Assembly: GCA_022393335.1 (NCBI GenBank) | Contig: JAJEKB010020615.1 | Span: forward strand, 143,140 to 207,139 | Direction: 5' to 3' | Origin: Macrotrachela quadricornifera | Lineage: Eukaryota; Rotifera; Eurotatoria; Philodinida; Philodinidae | DNA length: 64,000 nt | Part shown: positions 53,009 through 63,757 of the stretch, in pieces | Numbering within the stretch: position 1 is the first letter of the stretch | Layout: each line of letters opens with the position of its first letter | Made by a program: the position numbers and the translations under genes | Notes under the pieces: generated by a model | Databases searched by the model: none | What the model saw: the letters and a program-made list of their open reading frames with translations, nothing else | Told to the model about the DNA's origin: nothing

Positions 53009-53263
53009 CCCTTTGTTGACGGGCGTGGTATATATACCACCTCGAGTATTTTCTCAAAGTTAAGGAATGATATATATTTCAAATCAATCAGAAGTGAATA
53101 GAAATAGCCTGTAGAGTACTTTTCCTGTATTTATAAGGTAATCCTGTCAGTACTTCGAAGCATTAGAAAAATCCGAACATAGTGTATTTAGTAATTTTCA
53201 ACAGTGTATAATGGAAATTTCTTTCTTTTATCATTGTTCTTAAAAAACCCCGCCAACAAAGGG
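53009..53263. mobile_element. piggyBac-type MITE flanked by TTAA
   Basis: A 255 bp element with TTAA on both sides (53005-53008, 53264-53267). The left end is CCCTTTGTTGACGGGCGTGG, the right end the inverse CCCTTTGTTGGCGGGGTTTT. The first 11 bases are identical, and the agreement covers about 16 bases with one or two mismatches. A small palindrome, GTGGTATATATACCAC, follows the left end. TTAA duplication and CCCTTT termini are diagnostic for piggyBac elements. There is no coding capacity. Confidence 0.85.
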
Positions 53264-53809
53264 TTAACAATAAGATTATCTGTATATCTTAAAAAATCAA
53301 AGATCATTTATATTAGATTGCTCAAGAGCATTAAAATAAGGTTGATTGTAAATGTCGATGTGTAATAACAACATATCTGTTAACGGTATTTTTGAATGGT
53401 ATTTCGTCAAAAAACTTCTAGTAATTCAATAGCTAGCAGCTCAGTCGTTTAGTTATGAAACATCTCTCACATAACTGCCCCGTCTCGAACATGACTCGTT
53501 GACTTTTCTAGATACCAAACAGAGATTTGGTTGATCCGCTCAAAATGCTCATATGATAGGTGTATTTCAAATACGAACAAATGCTTTCTTTATGAATTGA
53601 TCGTATGTTTAATTCATTCAGTCAAATCATTTTAACAATTTGCTATGATTTAGAAAAGATCAGATGCTTTCTTTAAGTCAGTTTACAACGTTCGCATAAC
53701 TACTATGTTTGAAGAATGAATAGATAAGTTGTTTTAATAATCACTAAATTCTAGACCTGTCAAATATTAGATATACTCAAGGAAGAAACAACGAATTTGA
53801 AATTTTTCG
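53264..53809. other. Short intergenic stretch with a tRNA-like word
   Basis: AGCAGCTCAGTCGTTTAG near 53436 resembles a tRNA D-arm, but no complete cloverleaf follows. Nothing else recognised. Confidence 0.35.
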
Positions 53810-54135
53810 AATTTTTTTGGATTTAAAATCCAACAGTAGTATCCTCTGATAAATGAAGAAATTTCGAGCTAAAATTTTTACTATATGTAGATCTTGTGAT
53901 TCTCATAATATCCTAAATGTTTCAGCAAATTATATCACAGTAGAGTCAGAAAATCGAGTTTTCGTGAAAATTTAGAGAAAGATATATCTGTTTGCGCAGA
54001 AACTTCTTGAATGTTCTAACAATCACGAAGCCTTGCGTATGACAGAAATTTCAGCTTGAAATTCCTCCATTTACAACAGAACGTCGTCGTTGCATTTTCA
54101 GATTTTTTTGGATTTGAAATCCAGAAAAACCCGTT
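53810..54135. repeat. Diverged inverted repeat, ~115 bp arms
   Basis: The left arm has TTTTTTGGATTTAAAATCCA, AAATGAAGAAATTTCGAGCT and ATCTTGTGATTCTCATAAT. The inverse of the right arm has CTGGATTTCAAATCCA, AAATGGAGGAATTTCAAGCT and CTTCGTGATTGTTAGAA, in the same order. Each arm also contains its own small palindrome (GGATTT, AAATCC). It is an old foldback element without visible target duplication. Confidence 0.6.
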
Positions 54136-54310
54136 TTTCTCCGCTTGGAAATACTGGGTAGAATTTGAATATGATTGTATTAGAGTAAATCACAGTGAGT
54201 ACTGAAGAAAGAAACAAAATAGCTTCGACTGAAAACTGATTGTCAAGATCCATGCATAGAACATCTAGTTGTAGTTTTATTTAGTAATTGTCTTATTATT
54301 TCACTTAGAG

Positions 54311-55560
54311 ACAAATAACAATAGTTATATCAACCATTATGAAGGCATTTATTATCCTGAAATTGACAAAAAAGCTAATCAAATTGATTATGACCACGAT
54401 CCATCACAAACATCTAAATTATCAACAATAGCAACAAAAATAACAAAAGCTTCCTTTATGACTGAAGTTTACATCGAACTAGCAATAACGAAAGATTTGG
54501 CAACAATCGAAACATTCTCATGCCACGACGAAGGCGATGTAGTTTTATCAACTTTTGGTTTTTATTCGCCATCTGATTCAAAACATATAACTGGTATTAA
54601 TCTTATATGTGCTGATGTTGATGGCCTTGTTAATTATAATCGAATAACTGGTCGACAATGTATACATGCAAAGGATGCTACATCGTCGATGTGTACATCT
54701 TTATTTTCATCTCTTTAATAATTCACTAACTCCTATTCATTTATAGTTTTGGCTACAACTGGTAGTAAAATGAATTCAACACTTCAAGTAATGCATCAGA
54801 AAAAAGAAGATGTTGACATTCTCGGTCGATTAAAGTTTTGACATTTGCTAACTATTACTGAATTCATTCCACCACAAAATACACAGTTAATATCTAATGT
54901 TGCTTCAATTGATCATTTATTAATAATTGCTCACGAAATAGTTCAGAAATCACCTAAATTTTGTTTTAAAAAGCATTTATCTGATATTAGTATTGAACTA
55001 AATTGCTGTAAGCCTTTAATAAAAATTTTCCTACTCTTTCATCTTGTTTTAAGTTTTGGAAATTTTTGTGCTTTGCTTTATCCTAGCTCTAATTAGTGAT
55101 ATTTATATAAAACGGTTTCGTCAAGAGCAAGGCATTATTGAACCTAGTTCATCTTCAAATTCAAAAGAACGTATCTATGATTTTTTTAATGTTTCTTCTT
55201 CTGATTTTACTGATGATGGTGTTGCAATCAATGCTTTTAAGATGATGCTTTCAGTATTACATTCCGAATTCAAATTTGCATCATAAACTGATGATCATCT
55301 ATTCAAAATAGTTCGAAAAGGACTTAATAATATTTCCTCGAACTTGTGCTTTGCTTAGTCTTCTTGAAATCGCTAGCGAAATTGCTTCAAAATTATTAAA
55401 ATATATGGCATTTAAAGAAGGTAATTTTACTCGGTCAAACTCAAAATCAAATACATTTATTTCAATTGATTTTGTTAATGTTGCTCGAGAGTATGTTAAT
55501 ACGTATCTATTTACTCTAGTAATTATTAATAATCGAACAATAATTTACATTTAGAGAACT
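54311..55560 (+). pseudogene. Decayed multi-exon coding region, family unknown
   Basis: A series of coding-like segments with plausible short introns: from about 54311 (SYINHYEGIYYPEIDKKANQ, TEVYIELAITKDLATIETF) to a GTACAT donor near 54694; a segment LATTGSKMNSTLQVMHQKKE that runs into TGA at 54838 and continues in the same frame (HLLTITEFIPPQNTQLISN); a GTAAGC donor near 55009 with a TTTTAAG acceptor near 55055, giving EIFVLCFILALISDIYIKRF; then FFNVSSSDFTDDGVAIN until TAA at 55284; and a last piece (LLEIASEIASKLLKYMAF). In-frame stops between well-formed segments point to a dead gene. I do not recognise the protein. Confidence 0.4.
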
Positions 55561-55749
55561 TAAATTAAATCATCATTCATAAAGAATGGTAATATAAAAA
55601 GATATTACCAGATCAAAAGAAAATACGATTAACTTATTTGTATTTCATACAAAATCACAAAGTAATTTTATTATAAATTAGTTTCTATATATAAATCTAC
55701 CCAGAAAAGTACACCATTACGGTCTAGTGTCTTATCGATACAACAATTA

Positions 55750-56775
55750 TTGATGATGCTCATTTTATTCGTTGTCTTCAATTATATATCCCGATCTTCA
55801 TACGATATTACCACAGAAAGAGTCTTTTTCTATTTTAAAACAATTTCTTCAACATTTTAAGTATACACATGTTCAAAGTGTGGCCATTGATGTTACAGAA
55901 TGTTTAGTTTGCATTATTTTAATAGAAAATGTTTTCTATTATGAGCAAAAATATTACTATCAAATAAAAGGCGGTGCTACGAGTTCAACATTTACTTTAA
56001 CATTAGCCAATATATTTATGTAACATTGAGAACAAAAATTAATTGAACATCAAAATAATTCAAATGATCTATATGGTCAGTAGGTTCATATATCATACAA
56101 TAAATGGTTTTATGATTTTTCTTTTTTTTTCAGCTATACTGATGATATCTAATTTACTTCCAACGATTCATTTGATAACGTAAATAAAATGTTACAGAAA
56201 GCTAATGATCATCATTCAAATATTAAACTAATTTCTGCAATTCAAAATCCAAATTTCTTTCTTGGTGTTAATATAAAAAATATCGGTACTAATCTCAATA
56301 CGTCTATGTATCATAAAGAAGCTCCTGAACTATATGTTGTACCATATAAATTGGATCATCCTCAACATGTTTTCGTTAATATTATCGAATGTGCACTACT
56401 TCGTGCTATACGTTATTTGTTAACATTACAAGAGTTTAATCATGAATGACGTAGTATTAAATTAATTTTACTTTAATATGAATTCGTACAACAGATTATT
56501 CATATCGTTCAGTAACAAACTAATCAAAATATTATCATGTTTTTAACCATCCTACATGATACATTTATACTCAATTCAAAAAATTCTTTACTAAATATTC
56601 CATTACATCAATGCCCAATATACCCATGATTCGTGATGAAAATGAAGTTTTTAATCCTACGTCAAAACTTATTTTTGATAGTTGTAACAATCCAGATATT
56701 TGCAAGGAACTTGCCCGTCATGATCCATTCACCAGAAAAAAACAAAACCAACAACTCAAAACTGAAATCAGATAA
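55750..56775 (+). pseudogene. Penelope-like reverse transcriptase relic
   Basis: Pieces of an RT domain in correct order: DLHTILPQKESFSILKQFL, CLVCIILIENVFYYEQKYYY, QIKGGATSSTFTLTLANIFM (the (G)AMGSxxSxxLANIFM region), then SYTDDI (the Y-x-D-D catalytic motif) after an interruption, NPNFFLGV, MYHKEAPELYVVPYKLDHPQ, and IRDENEVFNPTSK further on. I recognise this as a Penelope-like group abundant in bdelloids. At least three stops or frameshifts (after LANIFM, after YTDDI, after EFNHE) make it inactive. No endonuclease domain or flanking repeat is visible. Such elements copy an RNA template into chromosomal breaks or ends. Confidence 0.75.
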
Positions 56776-57002
56776 TTCAATTTCTTCCTTATATTGCTCT
56801 TGACATTTTTCCATTATTAAAGATATCTTCCGTTACTCCCATATATCTCCATTTGAAACATGTTTCTGTTTTTTTTCTATTCATTCCTATGTAATCCTAT
56901 GAATAAATGTTTATTTTGTTATAGAAAAAAGATCATAATATGCAACATCAACACAAGTACCGAACCAATCAAACAATTGAGCAACCTCTCAAAACAAACA
57001 TT

Positions 57003-57393
57003 ATGAACACTCAAGATTATACTGTTGTTGATACTTCATCATCATCATCAACTGCTCCAATATGGGTGTCACCTACTTCATGACCCTTTTCATCACGAAC
57101 ACCACCTCCATTACTACTACCAAAACAATTATCATCTGAATGCCCATTATTACCATTAGTTTTAGCCACATCAGTACCAACTGCAAACGCTCCATGAGAA
57201 AATCCCGGTCTTAGCCAGTTAAACCGGTAAAGCGTCTTAATTACATACGTCGTCCACGGAAGATACGTAAAATTAATAAAATAGAAAGATCTATTAAATT
57301 TAGTGAAAGCTCGAATGATACTGAAATGGATACTCAAGTTCAATGTGAACCATTGGACTTGAGTATCGGAAAAAAGGTCATAAAAGAGCATTG
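57003..57393 (+). pseudogene. Broken Ser/Pro-rich and basic coding remnant
   Basis: From ATG at 57003 the frame reads QDYTVVDTSSSSSTAPIWVS and is stopped by TGA. It continues with PFSSRTPPPLLLPKQLSSE, and after a frame change there is a basic stretch, RRPRKIRKINKIERSIKFSE, ending DLSIGKKVIKEH and TGA at 57393. It follows the RT relic directly and may be the front of another retroelement copy or part of the same one, but I cannot prove this. The opposite-strand frame here is a shadow. Confidence 0.35.
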
Positions 57394-57497
57394 AGTAAGA
57401 GTGATATTGTTAGTTTAAAATCAAAAATACATAATACTACTTGTTGCTTTTAATTTAAAAAAAAAGTTCTTGTTTGATACATCAAACTTAAATTAAA

Positions 57498-58140
57498 TGA
57501 TCTCAAATAGTGAAGAAATTCAAACAACAAATCGATTATTAGTGCAGTAAGTTATAACTTTGAATAAATATACAATATTAATAAAGAGCGTTAATTTATT
57601 TCATTTAAAAGTTCTCTTCTGAATGTTTACGCACTTATGTTGAAGAAAAAAATAAAAGGACAAAAGTAAACATGATTTCGTATCATTTGAAAAAAAATCC
57701 AAGTGAATACGACTGATCTCTGAATGGATTCCATCGGTTTTCGTCGAGCTCCAACAAAATCCGATTACATCCGTATCAGAATCCGGATCACCGGATTTTT
57801 CAACCTAGGATTATGTATTTATAAAACAGTGTGTATCAACTAGTTTTATTTTTCATATTTAATTTCAAATATTATCCAGTAAAAATAAAAATTATGCAGC
57901 CAGACATATTTGCTCGAGAAGCATCAATCGTAAATGAACTACATTGAAGACCATTTTTTATTTCGGACAACTGCAAATTTGATATTATGAAGAGTGAATT
58001 ACTTTACTTTAACCGTAACATAAATAATACTTCATTATTCTCTAGCACAATGTGGTGTAGAAACAGTGAATATTCAGGTCGACGAACGAAATATCAGTAG
58101 TATTTCAAAATTACCAAAGATGCCAAAAAAAGGAAACTAA
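57498..58140 (+). CDS. Possible small multi-exon gene or remnant, family unknown
   Basis: Three short coding-like pieces: MISNSEEIQTTNRLLV (57498 to about 57545, followed by GTAAGT), SSECLRTYVEEKNKRTK (about 57615-57667, followed by GTAAAC), and QCGVETVNIQVDERNISSIS then KLPKMPKKGN and TAA (to 58140, preceded by ATTCTCTAG). Phases of the first and second pieces do not agree in the simplest model, so either the gene is broken or I have misplaced an intron. No homology is recognised. Confidence 0.25.
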
Positions 58141-58591
58141 TGAACAACAAATACGAATTTCGAATGAACTCTTTAAACCAACAATGTATGACTTCGTTTA
58201 TTTTTCAATTTAATTTAAATCAAACTAAATCTCATTTTAGTACGGAACTATTCAGTAAAGTATTAAATAAAAAATAAATGAAAGTCATTTATACTCGTCG
58301 TTTGATTTATAACAACATAAATTTGTAAAACAACATGTTGTAATAGAGAAGAAATTGTTTGAATACAATTTATCTTGTACTAAATAAAATAAAAGATTTT
58401 TTCTTCTAAATATCTACTTATTACAATTACTTAGAATTATTTAAAACCACTAAATAATTACTCAGTCATTCGTTTTTTTTGAATTCATATATTGAACAGA
58501 CAAAGACATTGATCAAAGTGCTCAACACTGATTTCCTAAAGTTAGGACCAATTTTCTGTTCTTCCAAGGTAAAATGGTCAAAAATTGAAAA
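58141..58591. other. AT-rich intergenic stretch
   Basis: Nothing recognised between the doubtful gene and the next foldback element. Confidence 0.4.
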
Positions 58592-59467
58592 CTTTACAAT
58601 TCAGTCAAATCAGATTGTATATACTTGAAATTGGTAGCACTACGAGCTCGTAAGCACTGCTGATCAATCTGAAAATTCTAGATTGTTTGTTTATTTCATC
58701 CTTGACTTACAGAATTTTTGTTTATCAATAAACCAGAATGTCCATAGTCTCAAGAAATCTGATTTTTGTGTGAGAACTTCGGAAGTAACAAAACTCAATA
58801 TTGTATGAGAAATTTTGCGGTTCATCCGAGAATAGATGTCATCTCCGATCTGTCATGTAGGAATCTCTCACATTAGAAAGATATTTTGTTTATCAAGAAT
58901 CTTATATAAGTAAAACCACAGCAAAAAAATTATTTTCAAACTGTTTATCCTGGTTATACGTTAAACAGAAATCAAAGAAAACGAACGAGAGCAAGCTTAC
59001 AATATAGAAAAAAATCTCGATGTTTCTGATATCTATCATAGAAATGTAAGAAACACATAATTATTGAACAAAAACTACATTTCACATGAATGATGAATTA
59101 TATCAGCTGATTCTAATACTTCTTTATACCGTTCATCATAATCAATGTTTTTGTTCTAAAGGCTTTTTGTTCATTTTCCAACAAAAAACTGTTAAACAAG
59201 ACGATGTATTTCCTGTCACTAAACTTTAATAACCATTTAACAAAGGATAGAAATGAAAAGAGAGGACATAGAATTACCTATAACTGAAAAAAAGACAACA
59301 CTATAGATAACAGCAGGGGTGTACTTTTGTATCACAAGCAAAAATTCTGTAAGTCAAAGATGAAACAAGCAAACAATCTAGAATTTTTAGATTGATCAAC
59401 AGTGCTTATGAGCTCGTATTGCTAAAAATTTCAAGTTTATACGACGTGTCTTGACTGAATTGTAAAG
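58592..59467. mobile_element. 876 bp foldback element with 130 bp TIRs
   Basis: The arms 58592-58721 and 59338-59467 are inverted copies: CTTTACAATTCAGTCAA at both outer ends, then ACTTGAAATT, TACGAGCTC, TAAGCACTG, TTGATCAATCT-like and AATTCTAGATTGTTTG blocks, to GACTTACAGAATTTTTG at the inner ends. The match is roughly 85-90 percent by eye. The 616 bp centre has no reading frame of note, so the element is nonautonomous or a MITE. No target duplication was evident. Confidence 0.8.
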
Positions 59468-61144
59468 GACAGGGGCGGATAAAAGCCCTTTTTAGCCCAC
59501 TATACTAAGCTTGCTAAAAAGTGTCATACCATTTCTTAACGGTTTCGTTTTCAAACTTTTCACTTCTTCTCTACCGATGGGTTCATACTGAGTATCTGTC
59601 ACATAATTTTCAAAACTAGCCATCATTTTTGTCTATGGTTTTGCTGATTGAATGATAAGACAGACTAGTATTTTGTTTTTTTTATTTTCAAAGACATTTC
59701 GATTCGGAGAGAAAGCTCACAGTATACAATGACGTTGTATTATAGTTTTGATTTAGTAAGCTTGAAATAGTGACTTTACTCTAGCACACAAAAAAATAGT
59801 ATCATGCTTTTCATAAAAATTGAAAGACTCTTATGCAAAATTGACGTTTGGTAAGATATAAGTTTGAAAACTATTCTTATCATATTATGATTAATACCTG
59901 TGACACCATAACACTAATTATAAAATTATTTGTTTGATATCCTCTATGTTTCACTAGTTAATTCTTTTGTATTCTTCATATAACCTGGGCACTCTCTTAA
60001 CATATTACATCAAAGGACTAAGAGTATGTTTCAACTCTATATAAAATACATTAAAAACCAGTGACATATATGTTAGGCAGCGCAGTAATAAAATTTTCTA
60101 GATATAACTTTCAAAAAACAAGAGAAAATCACATGATTTGCGATCATAGTATGCAATATTATGCTAAATAATTGCGAAATAAGTAGAAACAGAATAAGCT
60201 GCCTTTATAACTTATTTTCACCAAATGAATTAATTCTATTGAAATAATATCAATTTTTTATTATATACGTACATTAAAGGAAACGAGACTTTAAATTTAA
60301 AAATATGACATACTCGCAGTTTTTGTTTTTTTTTGCAGCTATTTATTAAAAAAAGGTTTTATATAAACTTTAGTATATTGTAACTGCATCAATGCATGAT
60401 AATGACTTGATAAATCAATAATAAAATTAACTTGGTTATATTACTTTACTTTACTTTACTTTATTATTCTGGTAAAGTAGATCTACTTTACTTTACCGAG
60501 GAAAGTAAAACATTTCACTTTACTTTACTGAGTAAAGTAAAGTGAAATGCTTTACTTTACTTTACTTTTTTCAAAGTATAGTAAAGATAAAGTGCCACCC
60601 CTAGTTTCTATATTTTAAATTGCTATCAACTATTCTCGTTACTTGTTGTGAAATTCATTTAAAAACTTCCAAATTTAGAAAATATTACGTTGAGATTTTT
60701 TCAAAAATTCTATTTTGTAGAAAAATCAACTTTCATTATTCATTCATCAAATTTTAAATCTTCAAAAAATATCTAATTCTCTACAAAAATGTTGTAAAAC
60801 GAATTAAAAAATCAATGTACATTCTGAAATAAAAATCAAAAATCGAAGCAAAGTTATGGAAAATTATTGAAACAATGACTACTATGAAGTCATTTATCAT
60901 TCATGCCTATAAGTCAAATGATACAGATGTGCATTCATTATTTTCTTTGGCTGCTGCTGTAGTGAATTGATACATTATATTTTGTAAGTTACGATATGAT
61001 TAATTCATTTTGAGTGTATTTAAATTAAAAAAATGATGAGAAATATCCATACAAACTCTCTCTCGATTTTCGAATTACAAAATTTAACTTTATATTTATA
61101 CTTCCTCAGAAATCATATCTTTAACAAAGTGAAATAGTTTTATA
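59468..61144. other. Intergenic stretch
   Basis: No gene recognised. It contains the TTTAC-rich palindromic block at 60441-60602. The remainder is AT-rich. Confidence 0.45.
60441..60602. repeat. TTTAC-rich block with a perfect 39-base palindrome
   Basis: (ACTTT)n runs in both orientations are interleaved. At 60511-60549 the 19 bases CATTTCACTTTACTTTACT, a central G and their exact inverse form a perfect palindrome. The block ends AAAGTGCCACCCCTAG, like the right end of the element at 18513-19883 (AAAGTAACACCCCTAATC). It is probably the subterminal part of a hAT-type nonautonomous element whose other end I could not place. Confidence 0.6.
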
Positions 61145-61501
61145 AAGGTTGAGTCATAAATATGTATACAATAAAAAACTTGAATATCTCCATTACGACT
61201 CGAGCAAATGAGTTGATCTTTCTATCAATGATAAAGACATGTACAGAGTTTATATTCATAAAAACATGCCTAGGGAAACCATTTGTTAAGTATATTATTT
61301 TTTCTCTTATCTGTCAAAAATTAAAACGTTTTTTTGTTGAGATCAATAGTAATACTTAACAAAGGGTTTCTCTAGACATGTTTTTATAGGTACGAAGCTT
61401 GAACATGCCTCTATTATTAGTAAAAAAATCAGCTCGTTTGCACAACCTGTAATGGAGATATTTAATTTGTTTTTGGGTAAACTGACTTTTACGTCATCCT
61501 G
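61145..61501. mobile_element. 357 bp foldback element with ~150 bp TIRs
   Basis: The left arm (61145-61294) and right arm (61351-61501) pair as inverted copies: AATATCTCCATTAC, GAGTTGATCTTT against GAGCTGATTTTT, then CATAAAAACATGCCTAGGGA against TATAAAAACATGTCTAGAGA, and AAACCMTTTGTTAAGTAT. TA dinucleotides flank both ends (61143-61144, 61502-61503). The tips are AAGGTTGAGTCATAAA and, inverted, CAGGATGACGTAAAA. There is no transposase. It lies 57 bp downstream of the ABCG stop codon. Confidence 0.75.
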
Positions 61502-61557
61502 TATACAACAAAATTGTGATCGTGGTAGTCAACGAGGAGAAAAAGACTGTAAATTAA

Positions 61558-63757
61558 TTATGTTCGACCATTAGTATTTTTCACAAATCGTAATGCAAGA
61601 TATGCAGCTGTACGAAAGACTACAAACATTCCAAAAAGAACTAAAAAATTATAGCCAATGTCAATACCAGGTTCGAAATATTCCAATGCTTGATTACTAA
61701 TAAATGTTCCAGTAATATTATTTCGACATGAATCTATTATTGATCCATCAACACATTGATATACTTGTCCACCTTTGAATTGTAATCGAAGGCATGCAAT
61801 GTAAGCATATTCGAAAAATGATGGCCATACGACCCATACACCTAACCAATATGGTAGATGTTTAATAAAAAAGCCACCAGCTAACGTCAAACTAAAGAGA
61901 ATGACGGTAGCAAATTTAAGTGCATATTGCAAGTTTTTCAATGCTGCACCCAGCAAGAGACCAAGTGATTCAGCTACGAGAATTGAAAGTAGTTGAAAAA
62001 CTAGAATACCAAGAAAAATACCAAAATTATCATTAATTCTTGCCATCCAATAAGCAATGATAAGAAATAATGTTGGTAGAACTAATTTAAGTGGAGTTTC
62101 AGCTAATGATTTTGCAATGAAATATGCTGATAAACGAAAGGATCCACTTGCTCGTTCTTTTTCAATAACCTCACGCTCTAATGGAAAGGATAACAAACCC
62201 ACTAATAATGTATGAAATGGCCAAAAGGTCATGATAAAAAACATAAAGGATGATCGATCAGGTATTGTGTCTTCAGTAAAATCCATTCGCAACCAACAAA
62301 GGCCAGCGATAACAGCAAGCGCTATTGCTTGGCCCATATTAAGAAGAGTAAATTGGCTTTTTCCAGTTAATAGAAAACTACGATGAAAAAGAATTAACAT
62401 TTGTGGTAGAAATCCAATTGGCCATTTTCCTTCATTTTTATTTACTATCAAATTAACATTATCTGGATTTATTAGATCAGATTCATTTCCTGATGGTTCA
62501 CCTATTAAATATTCTTGTGATGATTCATCAATTGATTTATTTTCATTGATTATCATTCGATTTTGAAGATATGCTTCTTTGAGTTCTTCACGAATTTTCA
62601 TATCTTGATTAACAAGATCCATAATATAATCTGCAGGATTATATTGACTTGGAGAATGATAACCCAAACTACCAAAATAAGAAAGTGCATTTGATGGTTT
62701 ACCCTAAATATAGATGAAAAGAAAATAAATAAACTTTCCTCAAGAAAATATTCACTACTGTAGTATTTTACCATGAAAATAGTTTTTCCATCAGCTAATA
62801 GAATAAGTTGATCAAATGATTGAAAAATTTGTGATGATGGTTGATGAATAGATGTGATTATTGTTTTACCTTGTTTTGATAAATCACGAAGAATATCAAT
62901 TAATGATACTGCTGATGTACTATCTAAACCAGATGTTGGTTCTATATTAAATTAGATTATTTATATTTTAGAATGAAAAGAATAATATTACCATCAAGAA
63001 AGATGATACTTGGATTTGTTAATAATTCTGTACCAATATTTACACGTTTCTTTTCACCACCAGAAATTAACATAATTGGAGTATTTTCACATTTTCGAAT
63101 ATGTAATTGATCAATAATTTGTTCAACTTGAACAAGTTTATCATTTTTTGATAAATTATTTGGTAATCGAAGTAATGCTGTATATGTTAATTGTTGTTTA
63201 ACAGTAAGATTTTCAAAAAATAAATCTTGTTGTAAAACATAAGCTAGTTTTCTTTTCATAGTTTTATCATATTTTTGATTATTAAACCAAATATCACCAG
63301 TAACTCCATTTAATGCTCGTCCAGATAATGTATTTAATAATGTTGTTTTACCAGATCCTAATCAAATAAATAGATATTTATGAGAAAAAGAAATAAAAAT
63401 GTATATGTTTTAATTACCAGATGGTCCCATAAGTGCAACAATTTGTCCAGGATAAATTTGACCAGAGACTTTGTCAAGAAGAGTTCGTTGAATGAATTGT
63501 TGTTTAGAAGAAGGATCAATCATTTTCGATGGAACATTGATAACTTTTGAGATATTATAAAATGTTAATATAATGCGTGGTGATAATGCAGAAATTGTGC
63601 GAGCACCATCAATAGACATTTGAACTTGAAATGACTTTCCATCATGTATATCAATTGAAATTTCCTTCTCAATATTTTTGTTGAATACAGTATTTGATGT
63701 CATAGTGTTGTGAAATATCTTTTTATATTTAGGATGAAACTCTTTGTATATATACAT
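61558..63757 (-). CDS. ABCG-family half-transporter, four exons
   Basis: Minus strand, exons 63418-63757, 62992-63357, 62772-62941 and 61558-62703, introns 50-68 bp, 673 aa, a normal length for an ABCG half-transporter (White/ABCG2 group). The N-terminal nucleotide-binding domain shows Walker A GPSGSGKTT (residues 111-119), the signature LISGGEKKR (210-218), Walker B IIFLDEPTSGLDS (from 231) and the switch His in TSIHQPSSQIF. The linker includes YNPADYIMDLV. The C-terminal domain has six TM segments, among them LLNMGQAIALAVIAGLCWLR, FMFFIMTFWPFHTLLVGLLS and LGVWVVWPSFFEYAYIACLR, with FPLEREVIEKERASGSFRLS between them and a Cys-containing extracellular loop (VYQCVDGSIIDSC). It should dimerise in a membrane and export lipids or xenobiotics by ATP hydrolysis. 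All catalytic motifs are intact. A downstream Met (in NTMTSNTVF) is an alternative start. Confidence 0.95.

Noticed and set aside
53427..53500. tRNA gene or tRNA-derived SINE
   Set aside because: CTCAGTCGTTTAG looks like a D-arm/A-box and CTCGAAC a little like a B-box, but the anticodon stem would need a 12-base loop and there is no acceptor stem. The similar ACTAGCTCAGTC at 43440 also lacks the rest.
57017..57391. A 124-codon minus-strand frame
   Set aside because: It is the antisense shadow of a plus-strand coding remnant with better Ser/Pro and basic composition.
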